From an uncultured Pseudomonadales bacterium (GTDB lineage Bacteria; Pseudomonadota; Gammaproteobacteria; Pseudomonadales; Azotimanducaceae): a stretch of 64,000 nt of DNA. Below, in pieces: positions 8,079 through 16,511 of this stretch. The notes below the pieces were generated by a model. The model worked only from the letters and a program-made list of their open reading frames with translations. It was not told the DNA's origin and did no database searches. The stretch lies in NCBI GenBank assembly GCA_958296405.1, contig OY282519.1, positions 2,712,132-2,776,131 of the forward strand, written 5' to 3'. The position numbers and the translations under genes are program-made. Position 1 is the stretch's first letter; every line of letters begins with the position of its first letter.

Positions 8079-9485
8079 TCAGGCGGCAAGCAGCTCGGCG
8101 GCAAGCCGTCGCGCTTGGCCAGCCAGATACAGCGGCAGCGACAGCAGGCGATAGGACATTGCCTTGCCATCCGGCAGCTTTTTCGAGTCTTGCAATAGGC
8201 TGGGCGGCAAGGCGTTCAATCTGAGGGCGAAGTCGCTGCGCTTTTCACGCAGAAACTGATGCAGGGACTTGAGGGAACCCGTGGCGCCCGCCTTGATTTC
8301 CACGGGCACGATGCGCCGTCCCACTGAGATCACGTAATCCACTTCAGCATTGGAGTTTTTGGCCTCCCGCGCCCAGTAGTGCAACGCCGGCGTCTCGTCA
8401 GGGCGGCCGCTGTGCAGCAGGTGCTGGCCGACGAACTGCTCGGCCACGGCGCCGTTGTTCACGAGCGTCAAGTCCTCTTGGGACAGGTCCAGCAGATTGA
8501 GATGCAAGGCGGCGCACAGCAGGCCAACGTCCATGTACAGGCACTTGAAGTGGCGTTCGCTGGCCTCGGCCGTCAGCGGCGCGCCGTTGGCCGCCGCGCG
8601 CTGCACCTTGCAGGCAACCCGCGCCATGCAGAGGTGCTGCAATGCATCGGCGAGCTCCGCAGCGCGATGTTCCCGGCTGACCTGAACGTATTTGAACTTC
8701 CGCCCCACCATGTTCGGCAAGCGGTCGAACACGAGCTGAACGCGGCCCTTCGGCCGTCCGTGGCTGTACCTGTTGAAGTCGTCCCGGTAGGTTGCCGCCA
8801 CGCTTTGCTGAACCCGCGCGACGCGCTCGAAGCCATAGACCGCCGCCGCGTCTTGGGCATAAGCGGCAACCGCCTCCGGCAGGCCGCCGACCACCCAATA
8901 CAGGCGCAGCAACTCCATGCACTTTTCATGCATGGCTTTGGGAAGGGCGCCGTGCTGTGCGCCCGTGACCCGAAAGTCGCGCAGGGCAGCGGCCAATTGC
9001 GCATGCCCCAAGGCGTTCAGAAAGTCCTCGAACGTCATTGGGCCAAGGTGCAGGTACTCGATGCGGCCCACGGGCATGGGAAGCCGCGTGTCGCCGAGCG
9101 CGAACTCCAATAGGGAACCGGCCGCCACGACGTGCAGTGCCGGCATTTCCTCCCGGAAGTAGCGCAGCGCGACCAAGGCTTCTGGAGCGGCTTGGATCTC
9201 GTCTAGGAACAGCAAGTCCGCCCCTGCGGCGAGGGTGCGTCCGGTGAGCAGGGCCAGCGTGTCGAGAATCCGCGCCGGATCCTTCGCCGCGAATGCCTCG
9301 CGCTGTTCCGGGTTGCGTTCAAAGTTGATCTCCAGCAGGGGCATCCGCGCCATGCGGGCGAACTCACGCACCAGAGTGGATTTGCCGACCTGTCTTGCCC
9401 CCCGCACCACCAGCGGCTTGCGCTGTGGTCGCGCAGCCCACTGCTTGAGGTGATCGATTTCATGGCGATCGAGGAGCCTTTGCAT
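8079..9485 (-). CDS. AAA-family ATPase with DUF4143 domain
   Basis: 468 residues with the standard AAA_14-DUF4143 architecture. Walker A is GARQVGKST (residues ~29-37) and Walker B is ADLLFLDEIQAAPEAL. The C-terminal DUF4143 region ends in a PD-(D/E)XK-like patch (NAEVDYVISVGRRIVPVEIKAG, about residues 375-400). Such proteins are widespread in bacteria and archaea, often horizontally mobile, and have no settled function. It stands alone, convergent with the TPR kinase and divergent from the MBL hydrolase across an AT-richer spacer, which fits recent acquisition. Nothing nearby suggests a partner. Confidence 0.9.
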   Translation of the reverse strand: MQRLLDRHEIDHLKQWAARPQRKPLVVRGARQVGKSTLVREFARMARMPLLEINFERNPEQREAFAAKDPARILDTLALLTGRTLAAGADLLFLDEIQAAPEALVALRYFREEMPALHVVAAGSLLEFALGDTRLPMPVGRIEYLHLGPMTFEDFLNALGHAQLAAALRDFRVTGAQHGALPKAMHEKCMELLRLYWVVGGLPEAVAAYAQDAAAVYGFERVARVQQSVAATYRDDFNRYSHGRPKGRVQLVFDRLPNMVGRKFKYVQVSREHRAAELADALQHLCMARVACKVQRAAANGAPLTAEASERHFKCLYMDVGLLCAALHLNLLDLSQEDLTLVNNGAVAEQFVGQHLLHSGRPDETPALHYWAREAKNSNAEVDYVISVGRRIVPVEIKAGATGSLKSLHQFLREKRSDFALRLNALPPSLLQDSKKLPDGKAMSYRLLSLPLYLAGQARRLAAELLAA

Positions 9486-9638
9486 GGCGCTCTGGCTGCC
9501 GCTGCTATTTGAACCCGTACATTAGTCGAAGTTAATGACTTTTTACAGGGTTCTTTTATCGGATCATGCGACTATCTCGGATGTTTTATTCAGCTTCGAC
9601 TGGCGAACCTCCGAGCGGACGCCGCCGATCGAAATCGG

Positions 9639-9659
9639 CAAAAGGGGACGTTTCCACTT
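9639..9659. repeat. Possible REP/RAYT-associated motif
   Basis: AAAAGGGGACGTTTCCACTTT is an imperfect inverted repeat (AAAGgGGA against TTCCaCTTT). Similar GGGGAC...TCC...CTTT elements recur around RAYT-type IS200-like transposases in many proteobacteria, but only one copy was seen here and no transposase is present. Confidence 0.25.
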
Positions 9660-9740
9660 TGCGTTGACATGAAGGCGCGGCGAAGTGGCCTCGCGCCGGC
9701 GGTCTGTTAGGCTTGTCCGCTTGACACTGCGGAGAGCCAG

Positions 9741-10640
9741 ATGGCGCAGATTCCCTTCCGGCGCGAGTTGGAGTTCGAGTACGGCGAGGCAGCGGTGCTC
9801 ACGTCCCGCATTCGGCGCGTGGTCGCCAACAACCCCGGCCCGTTCACGCTCTATGGCACCGGCACCTACATCATCGGCCGCGGCAACGTCGCCGTGGTTG
9901 ATCCAGGCCCGGCAGACGCCGCGCACATCGACGCCATCATCAAGGCCACCGCGGGAGAGCGCATCACCCACATGTTGGTGACCCACACCCACAACGACCA
10001 CTCGCCGGGCTGTGCACTGCTGCGTGAGGCGTGCGACGCGCCGACCTATGGGTACGGCCCGCATGGCGCCGGCAAGCACGAGCAGGGAGTGGCGGTGGAA
10101 GAGGGCGGCGACATGGAGTTCGCTCCAGACGAGCGGGTGCGGCATGGCCAGGTCATCGAAGGCGATGGCTGGTCCGTGGAGTGCGTGTACACGCCCGGCC
10201 ACACCTCGAACCACATTTGCTACAGCTTGCGCGAAGAGCGGGCGCTTTTCACTGGCGACCATGTAATGGGGTGGTCGACGAGCATCGTGTCGCCCCCGGA
10301 TGGGGACATGGGCAACTACATGGAGAGCCTTGACCTGCTGTTAGAGCGCGATGACGCCGTGTATTGGCCGACCCATGGCCCCGCCATCGAGGCGCCCAAG
10401 CCCCATGTGGAGGCGTTCGTCGCCCATCGGCGCGCACGCGAGCAGCAAATCGAGGGCTGTCTTGCCGCTGGCACGCTGCGCATCGCCGACATGGTGCCGA
10501 CCATGTATGCGGACCTGCCGAAGTTCATGCATCCGGCGGCGGCGCGCAGCGTGTTCGCCGCGATGATCCATCTCGTCGAGCGCGGTGTCGTCACCTGCGA
10601 GGGCCCGCTCTCGGTGGACGCCGCCTACGCGCTGGCCTGA
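9741..10640 (+). CDS. MBL-fold metallo-hydrolase (LACTB2/glyoxalase II-like)
   Basis: 299 residues. The metallo-beta-lactamase zinc site is complete: VTHTHNDHSPG (HxHxDH), YTPGHTSNH, TGDHVMGW and a C-terminal THGP. The C-terminal ~60 residues are a helical, winged-helix-like region typical of the LACTB2 branch. GGAGAG at 9731-9736 is a good ribosome-binding site for the ATG at 9741. The reaction is probably hydrolysis of a thioester, lactone or phosphodiester, but the substrate cannot be read from sequence. It is convergent with the sensor kinase gene downstream and shows no operon partners. Confidence 0.88.
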   Translation: MAQIPFRRELEFEYGEAAVLTSRIRRVVANNPGPFTLYGTGTYIIGRGNVAVVDPGPADAAHIDAIIKATAGERITHMLVTHTHNDHSPGCALLREACDAPTYGYGPHGAGKHEQGVAVEEGGDMEFAPDERVRHGQVIEGDGWSVECVYTPGHTSNHICYSLREERALFTGDHVMGWSTSIVSPPDGDMGNYMESLDLLLERDDAVYWPTHGPAIEAPKPHVEAFVAHRRAREQQIEGCLAAGTLRIADMVPTMYADLPKFMHPAAARSVFAAMIHLVERGVVTCEGPLSVDAAYALA

Positions 10641-10677
10641 TGCTGGCGACGCGGGCAGCGACGGCGCTGCCCGGTGG

Positions 10678-12951
10678 CTAGTTGACTTGCGCCAGCGGCG
10701 CTGTGGCTGGGTTGGACGGCTGGGCGAGAGGGCGGCGGATGGGAGCGTCTTCAGGCGCTGGCGCTGCGATGCCGCGCACCCCGGCGGCGGAACTGTGCGC
10801 CGCCAACGGCAATTGCACCATGATGGCGACGCCGGAGCCATCGATCAGGTTGATCGCGCGCGCGCTGCCTCCATGATGCTCAGCGATGGTGCGCACCACA
10901 TAAAGGCCCAAGCCGAAGTGCATTCCGCTCTGCGGGCCGCGGTGGCTCACCATCGACTCGAACAGTTGGTTTTGCTCGGTTTTCGGCAGGGTTGGCCCGC
11001 GATTCGCGACCGTGACGCGCAGCGCCCCCCTTGCCACGTCCAACTGCACTTTGATGGGGCTGGCAACATGGTGGAAGTCCACCGCGTTGTCGATGATCTT
11101 GTCGAGCATCTGTTCGATGCGGTAGTCCGCCACTGCCGCGTACACGGGCTCATTCACGCCCCGGAACACGAGCTCGCGCCCTTTGAGCGTGGCGCGAAAG
11201 TTCGCCACGTAGTTCTCGATGAGCCTGCCCACGTCGATGATCTCGCGGTCATCCGCGGCCAATGACTCCTCCAAGCTCACCGCATCGGCGAGGTTTTGCA
11301 CGATGGCGCCGATGCGCAGCACGCCGCGCTTGGCGCTGGCCAAGTACTTGTCGCCCCCAGCGTTGACGTGATCCTTCAAGTTCTCAATGGAGGTAGCCAA
11401 GGCGTTCAAAGGGTTGTTGATTTCGTGGCGCAGCGTGCGCGGCATCTTTTCGAGGAAGTGGGTGTGCTGGTGCAGCCGCCCAAGCATGTTCGACACGCTG
11501 CGCGACAGGTCGCCGATCTCGTCCCCGGCGCCGCGCTCCGCATCAAGGGATTGCTTGGTGAGCCGGCCATGCTCGTCGATGGCGGCGGCAGCTTCGCGCC
11601 GCAGGTGGCGGATGCGCCAAGCCAATCGGCCGGCAAAGGCGAGCAGGGCGAGGAACACCACCAGCAGGCTCGCCAACGACACCAGCGCCACTTGCTCGAA
11701 CGCCTCGCGCTGGAACGCAAGAATCTCCTCAATGTTCTGCTCGACCACCACGGCGCCCAAAATCGCATCCTTGGAGATGATCGGATGCGCTGCCATGATC
11801 ACCTCAATGTGGCCATCCACGTCGCGCCGGCCAGTGATCGGATCGCCGCTGAGCGCGGCATCGATCACTTGCGCGGCCGCGGCGCCGGGCGCCTCCACGG
11901 CGATGTCAGTGAACAGCGAGCCCAAGCCGCGGAACCAATGCAGCGCCTCGAGCGCCAGCGAAAGCGGCAGATCCGGCGGCGGCGCGGCGCGATAGCTGCC
12001 AGTGTCCGCGCGCACCCGCTGCTCGGCGTCGATCACTTGGATGCGCGCGCCCGAGTAGCCAAGCCCCTTGATGATGTTGGCGAGCTCCGGGGAGCGGTAG
12101 ATGACCAGATTGAAGCTCTCTTTGCCGGCGACGGGCAGCGTCTGCGAGATGTCGCGCACAGCGCGCGATGCTGGATCGTCCACGTCCACGAACGAAAGGC
12201 CGAAGTACCGATTCGAGCCGAGCAGCGCGAGCGGCATGCGCAATTCCACCTCGATGCCGTCGGCCGCCGCGTTGAAAGAGCCCTTGATCTGGGTTTCCGG
12301 GGCACCGGTCTCGGCAAACTGCCAGTCTTCCTGCATCCAGTAGGCCGTGGTGACGCCGAGCGCTTTGCCGGTGGCCGCTGGCACGGACTGAACGGTGGCA
12401 TCGCCTTGGGCTGTGGCGGGCGCCGGCAAGGTCACCGCGATGCGGCCATCCTCGCCGTCAGGGCGGATGAAACTCAGCCGGATGTGGTCGGCATTGTCGA
12501 GCCGCAGATAGCGGAAGTCTCGATACACCTTGGCGTCATCGCGAATGCGCATGTGGACGTAAAGATCCCCCTCTTGATCGCCAAGCACCAAGTCGAAGCT
12601 GCCGTCCCGCCGCGCGCCGCCTTCCCCGGCGCCAAAGCGCTGCACGCGGGTTTCGACCTCCCCCCAGTCGCTCACGTCGCCATCCAGGCGAATGGGGTTC
12701 TCGATGGGGTGGACATGCAACGAGTCGTAGTCCTTGGGGTTCACCGGCAGGTCGCGGAACAAATCCTCCCGGCCGTTGAACAGGGTGGAAATGCCCTCCG
12801 CGGTAAGGAGCTGCGTGTGCGATTGCCCTTGCACCAGCAGCCGTTCCATTTCGACGAGCTGCAGGTAGAAGAAATAAGGCAGTGCCAGCACCGCCGAACC
12901 GAGCAGGGCGAGTTTCGTGCCGAGCCGCGGGCCGCGCGTTCGGCTTGGCAT
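10678..12951 (-). CDS. Sensor histidine kinase, PdsS-like (dedicated sortase system type)
   Basis: 757 residues. A transmembrane helix at ~11-28, then a ~400-residue periplasmic region containing a CBM9-like DOMON fold (IRLDGDVSDWGEV and following), a second transmembrane helix (~425-445), a HAMP-like linker, a phospho-acceptor box LRHEINNPLN (His ~508), an N-box DKIIDNAVDFHH and a G-box GLGLYVVRTIAEHHGG. This layout with a CBM9-like sensor matches the PdsS histidine kinases that accompany a dedicated sortase in marine proteobacteria (recognised from memory). The ATG overlaps the regulator's stop as TGATG, so the two are translationally coupled. No sortase or sortase target lies nearby. Confidence 0.82.
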   Translation of the reverse strand: MPSRTRGPRLGTKLALLGSAVLALPYFFYLQLVEMERLLVQGQSHTQLLTAEGISTLFNGREDLFRDLPVNPKDYDSLHVHPIENPIRLDGDVSDWGEVETRVQRFGAGEGGARRDGSFDLVLGDQEGDLYVHMRIRDDAKVYRDFRYLRLDNADHIRLSFIRPDGEDGRIAVTLPAPATAQGDATVQSVPAATGKALGVTTAYWMQEDWQFAETGAPETQIKGSFNAAADGIEVELRMPLALLGSNRYFGLSFVDVDDPASRAVRDISQTLPVAGKESFNLVIYRSPELANIIKGLGYSGARIQVIDAEQRVRADTGSYRAAPPPDLPLSLALEALHWFRGLGSLFTDIAVEAPGAAAAQVIDAALSGDPITGRRDVDGHIEVIMAAHPIISKDAILGAVVVEQNIEEILAFQREAFEQVALVSLASLLVVFLALLAFAGRLAWRIRHLRREAAAAIDEHGRLTKQSLDAERGAGDEIGDLSRSVSNMLGRLHQHTHFLEKMPRTLRHEINNPLNALATSIENLKDHVNAGGDKYLASAKRGVLRIGAIVQNLADAVSLEESLAADDREIIDVGRLIENYVANFRATLKGRELVFRGVNEPVYAAVADYRIEQMLDKIIDNAVDFHHVASPIKVQLDVARGALRVTVANRGPTLPKTEQNQLFESMVSHRGPQSGMHFGLGLYVVRTIAEHHGGSARAINLIDGSGVAIMVQLPLAAHSSAAGVRGIAAPAPEDAPIRRPLAQPSNPATAPLAQVN

Positions 12952-13649
12952 CAGGAAATCGCCCAGCGGTAGCCGAAGCCATACTCGCTGCGGATGCTTT
13001 CGAAGCCGGCGTCCGCCTTCTCGAATTTCTTGCGGATGTTGCGCATGTGCGTGTTGATGGTGTTGTTGGTGACGAGGCTCTGCATGGTCGCGTTCATCAA
13101 TGTCGCATAGCTCACGGCGTGGCCCGGTTGCCGCACCAGCTTCGCCAACATGCGGAACTCGGTGCCAGAGAGATCGATGCGCTCACCCTTCCACGACACG
13201 ATGAGGGCATCCTGATCGAGCACCAAGTGGCCGAGCCGCCGGGCGCTGGCGCCGCCTTGGGCCCCTGTGGCGCGCACTTCGCCGATGCGCAGCAGCGACG
13301 AGATGCGTTCGGCGAGGTACTCCAGCGAGATCGGCTTCGGCAGATAGTCCCAAGCGCCAAGGCGCAGGCCGGAGATCTTGTCGATTTCGTCGATGCGCTC
13401 GGTGAGAAAGATCACCGGCAGGGTTGGCGCACGCGCCAACAGGGCGCGACAGAGCTGAAATCCGGCATCGATTTCCTCGCCGAGCACGATGTCCAAGATC
13501 GCCAGGTCCGGCAAGCGCTCGGCAAAGCCGCTAAGCGCCTCTGCGCGGCTAGCGTAGGACTCCACCAAGTAGCCCTTGCGGGTAATGGCGTCCGCATAGT
13601 TGGCGCGTTGGTCGGCGTCGTCTTCTACGATGGCGATGGTTTTGGCCAT
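12951..13649 (-). CDS. Response regulator, OmpR-like, PdsR-like
   Basis: 232 residues starting at ATG 13649 (MAKTIAIVEDD); the open frame extends upstream without support. The receiver domain has the acidic pocket (EDD), the phospho-acceptor Asp in LAILDIVLG, Thr in IFLTE and Lys in LPKPIS. The C-terminal winged helix (GTEFRMLAKLVRQPG to YGFGYRW) is OmpR/PhoB-like. The sequence resembles regulators of the proteobacterial dedicated sortase system, including DITLG-like and NTINTHMRNIRKKF stretches. It precedes its sensor kinase with a 1-nt overlap and is probably transcribed from a -10 element near 13685. The target genes are not identifiable here. Confidence 0.85.
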   Translation of the reverse strand: MAKTIAIVEDDADQRANYADAITRKGYLVESYASRAEALSGFAERLPDLAILDIVLGEEIDAGFQLCRALLARAPTLPVIFLTERIDEIDKISGLRLGAWDYLPKPISLEYLAERISSLLRIGEVRATGAQGGASARRLGHLVLDQDALIVSWKGERIDLSGTEFRMLAKLVRQPGHAVSYATLMNATMQSLVTNNTINTHMRNIRKKFEKADAGFESIRSEYGFGYRWAIS

Positions 13650-13681
13650 GTCCCATGCGCGTCGGCGTCTTCCATGCGAAC

Positions 13682-13687
13682 ATTTTA
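13682..13687 (-). promoter_or_regulatory. Candidate -10 for the regulator-kinase operon
   Basis: On the minus strand GCTAAAATG contains TAAAAT (5 of 6 to consensus). It lies about 32 nt before the regulator ATG at 13649. No good -35 was seen. Confidence 0.3.
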
Positions 13688-13760
13688 GCGGTTCCGAGCA
13701 AGGCGCCGACAGGGTTGACGCGGTGGCAATGTCTATGCAGCGCAGCGGCAGGTCCATGCC

Positions 13761-14270
13761 ATGACGGACATCATCGCCATCGTTGGGCCAGAGAGCGCCG
13801 GCAAGACGACCCTTGCGGTTGCCTTGGCGGGGCACTTCGGCGCACCGTGGGTGGCCGAATACGCCCGGGCTTGGCTGGCCGGACGGCAAGATTATGCAGA
13901 GCGGGACGTCGAACGCATCGGCAAGGGGCAGATGGCGGCGGAAGCGGCTGCCCTCCATCTTCGTCCCACGCGCCTTGTACTCGACACGGATCTGTTGGTC
14001 ATTCTAGTTTGGTGGCGCGAGAAGTACGGGCCGCCGCCTGCTTGGCTGACGGATGCGCTGGCGCGGCGGCCGCGGCGGCGGTATCTGCTCACGCGTCCAG
14101 ATCTGCCGTGGGCGCCGGACCCGCTGCGCGAATCCCCGCGGGATCGGGAGCGCCTGTTTGCGATCTACCAAGCGGAACTCGTGGCGCGCGGCGAGCAGTT
14201 CGGGATTGTGGCGGGCGCCGGGGACGCCCGCCTCGCGTCAGCGCTCAGGGCCTTGAACGAGATCGGCTAG
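13761..14270 (+). CDS. NadR-like P-loop kinase (ribosylnicotinamide kinase-like)
   Basis: 169 residues. Walker A is GPESAGKTT (residues ~8-16), followed by APWVAEYARAWL, the DYAERDVERIGKGQ segment and VLDTDLLVILVWW. These correspond to the C-terminal ribosylnicotinamide kinase domain of NadR and to AAA_28 proteins. The adenylyltransferase and DNA-binding domains of full NadR are absent, so it is a stand-alone kinase, perhaps making NMN from nicotinamide riboside. The last 33 bp overlap antisense with the end of the next gene. The substrate is inferred from family resemblance only. Confidence 0.75.
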   Translation: MTDIIAIVGPESAGKTTLAVALAGHFGAPWVAEYARAWLAGRQDYAERDVERIGKGQMAAEAAALHLRPTRLVLDTDLLVILVWWREKYGPPPAWLTDALARRPRRRYLLTRPDLPWAPDPLRESPRDRERLFAIYQAELVARGEQFGIVAGAGDARLASALRALNEIG

Positions 14271-15074
14271 CGCCGCGGCTGACGCTTGCGCCTGTTCGCG
14301 CACTTCTGGGCGCGCGTTGCCAAGCTGCTGTTGACGCCGCGCCCATGCATATTCCCGCAATTGAAAGGCGACTTGGGCGTCGCGCATCTGGTCTGCCTTG
14401 GGCGGCGCCGGCGCGTACGCCTTAAGCAAGTCGGCCAATGCCTCCCTGTCGTAGCCCAAGCCGTGCGCCAACGCCGCCACGTCAAAGAGGGGATCGTTGT
14501 CGCCGGCCAGCTCCCAATCCAAGGTGCGCCAGCCCTCGGCAGCCTTGATCACGTTCCAAGGATTGAGGTCATTGTGGCAGCCGCGTTGAGCCGCCGGGCG
14601 CCAGCCGCGCGCCAATGCCGCCGCGGCCGCCGGCGCCACATCCGCAACGGACGCCAAATCTGCCCGCGCTGCTGCGATCGGATCATAGCTGCGCACGCCG
14701 GCGGGAATGGCCGCATGCAGCGAAGCGAGCCACGCGCCCGCCTTGGCGGGGGTTGGCGGCGACGCGGCGAAGAGTGCGCCATCGATCCAGCGCGTGAGCA
14801 TCGCGCCGCTCTCAACATTCAACGCCACCAATTCCGGCGCCGCGTCCAGCGCCAAATAGCGCCGCTCCGCGGCGCGGGCGGGACCGTCGCCGCCAGACAA
14901 ACCGCTCTGCGGCGGCGCCGACGCGCACGGAACGCGCACAACGAAGGTGCTGCCATCCAAGTCGAAGCGGTAGTTGTCGTTGGCATAGCCGCCGGGCAAG
15001 TGGCGAACGTTGTGGATGCGCTGCACCGGCCAAGACGGCATCAGCTTGGCGATTGCTGCCTTCACGCTCTGCAT
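14238..15074 (-). CDS. Choline/thiamine kinase-like phosphotransferase (APH fold)
   Basis: 278 residues from ATG 15074 (MQSVKAAIAKLMPSW); upstream frame is shadow. It has the aminoglycoside-phosphotransferase/choline-kinase fold: LPGGYANDNYRFDLDG nucleotide loop, the Brenner motif CHNDLNPWNV with catalytic Asp and Asn, and LDWELAGDNDPLFDVA metal-binding Asp. The LPGGxxNxNY start is typical of choline or thiamine kinase (LicA/ThiK) branches. It ends inside the NadR-like gene (33-bp convergent overlap) and starts 48 bp from the divergent VWA gene. It could phosphorylate choline, thiamine or another small alcohol. Confidence 0.82.
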   Translation of the reverse strand: MQSVKAAIAKLMPSWPVQRIHNVRHLPGGYANDNYRFDLDGSTFVVRVPCASAPPQSGLSGGDGPARAAERRYLALDAAPELVALNVESGAMLTRWIDGALFAASPPTPAKAGAWLASLHAAIPAGVRSYDPIAAARADLASVADVAPAAAAALARGWRPAAQRGCHNDLNPWNVIKAAEGWRTLDWELAGDNDPLFDVAALAHGLGYDREALADLLKAYAPAPPKADQMRDAQVAFQLREYAWARRQQQLGNARPEVREQAQASAAALADLVQGPER

Positions 15075-15108
15075 TGGCGGAGCCGGTTGGGATGCGGGGG
15101 CGCAAAGA

Positions 15109-15114
15109 TATAAT
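15109..15114 (+). promoter_or_regulatory. Consensus -10 close to the VWA gene start
   Basis: A perfect TATAAT ends 9 nt before the ATG at 15123; TTGGGA at 15087-15092 is a possible -35 with 16-bp spacing. The predicted transcript would have almost no 5' leader. Confidence 0.4.
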
Positions 15115-15122
15115 CCACAGCG

Positions 15123-16469
15123 ATGGAGGTCACCCTCGCGCGCTTTGTGCAGGCGCTGCGCAACGCCGATGTGCGCGTCTCGCCGGCCGAAACCTTGGAT
15201 GCGTTCGCCGTGGCTTCCTTGGTGGGTGTCGCCGACAAGCGCCTGCTGCGCGATTCGCTCGGCATGGCCCTCGCCAAGTCCCGCGAGGACAAAACGCGCT
15301 TTGACGACGCCTTCGAGCGGTTCTTCCTGCAGCTGGCCTTCCGCGAACCGGCGAAGCGAACGCTGCTCGCCGGCGCCGATCGCGACGCGCTGCTGGCAGG
15401 GCTGGACCAAACGTTGTCGCCGAACGCGCTCGGCGCGGTGGCCAGCGTGCTGGACGACGACCGGGACTCCTTGGCGCTCTTGACGCACACCGCGGCGGAG
15501 CGCGCCGGCATCGCGGACATCCGTTCGTTGCGCGAGAAGCGCTTCCATGTCGCCGGCATCGCTCGCGCCCTTGGCGTGGAGGAGCTCGACGCATGGGTCG
15601 CCGGCGGCGGGGCAGGGGACGGCGCCCCGGCGCTGCGCTATGTGCGCCAGTACCTGCGCGAGCAGATCGGCGTCTATGTGGACGGACAATACCGTTTGCA
15701 TGTGGACGCGACGGGCAAACGGTCTCTGGTGGCGGCGGCGCTCAAATCCAACTTGGGGCGGCTGCCTGTCGCGTATCACGACGAGGTGCGGCGCGCCGTC
15801 GAGCGGCTGGCCGAGCGCTTGGCCCGCGCTCACCGCCGCAAGCGCCGCCGCGCAGCCCGCGGCCTATTGGACTTGAAGCGGACGCTGCGCCGCAACCTGC
15901 CCCACGATGGCGTGCTGTTCGACTTGCGCTGGCGGCGCGTCACCCGTGAGCAAGCGCGGGTGTATGTGCTGTGCGATGTGAGCGACTCGGTGGCGCGCGT
16001 GGCGCGGTTCCTGCTGCTCTTTCTATATGAGCTGAACGACCTCTTGCCCAATCTGCGCGCCTTCGCTTTCTCCAACGTGCTGGGCGAGGTGACGGACACG
16101 TTCGCCGGCAAACCGGCCGAGGCGGCGGTGGAGGAGGCGCTCTTTGCGTGGGGCAAGGGCGCCACGGACTATGGCCGCGCCCTGCGGGACTTTCGCGAGC
16201 TGTGCGGCCAAGGCCTCAACCACCGCTCGACCATCATTGTCTTGGGTGACGGCCGGAATAACTACTTCGACCCCGGCACGGCCATCTTCAAGGAGCTTGC
16301 CCGACGTGTGAAGCAGGTGTTCTGGCTAAACCCCGAAACCCGCGACCAGTGGAGCGAAGGGGATTCCGAGATGCGCCGTTACGCGCCCCACTGCTTGGAG
16401 GTGACCACCTGCAATCGGGTGGCGCACATCGAAGCGTTTGCGGATCGGCTGCTCACCGCCACCCGCTAG
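15123..16469 (+). CDS. VWA-domain protein of the CoxE-like family
   Basis: 448 residues. The N-terminal ~240 residues are helical, including a strongly basic RRKRRRAARGLLDLKRTL segment. The C-terminal half is a von Willebrand A domain in CoxE style: VLCDVSDSVARVARF (MIDAS DxSxS variant), GATDYGRAL and VLGDGRNNY. CoxE-like VWA proteins usually work with a MoxR-type AAA ATPase to insert cofactors or activate enzymes, but no such ATPase is adjacent. No ribosome-binding site precedes the ATG; a TATAAT sits 9 nt upstream, suggesting leaderless translation. The target complex is unknown. Confidence 0.8.
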   Translation: MEVTLARFVQALRNADVRVSPAETLDAFAVASLVGVADKRLLRDSLGMALAKSREDKTRFDDAFERFFLQLAFREPAKRTLLAGADRDALLAGLDQTLSPNALGAVASVLDDDRDSLALLTHTAAERAGIADIRSLREKRFHVAGIARALGVEELDAWVAGGGAGDGAPALRYVRQYLREQIGVYVDGQYRLHVDATGKRSLVAAALKSNLGRLPVAYHDEVRRAVERLAERLARAHRRKRRRAARGLLDLKRTLRRNLPHDGVLFDLRWRRVTREQARVYVLCDVSDSVARVARFLLLFLYELNDLLPNLRAFAFSNVLGEVTDTFAGKPAEAAVEEALFAWGKGATDYGRALRDFRELCGQGLNHRSTIIVLGDGRNNYFDPGTAIFKELARRVKQVFWLNPETRDQWSEGDSEMRRYAPHCLEVTTCNRVAHIEAFADRLLTATR

Positions 16470-16511
16470 GGCGGCTGAGGGCGGCGGGAAGCGGGCAGCG
16501 CCTAACCGGCG

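Noticed and set aside
11296-12972. 558-residue plus-strand frame opposite the histidine kinase
   Set aside because: Shadow of a high-GC coding strand; no recognisable domain, and the opposite frame has full histidine kinase motifs.
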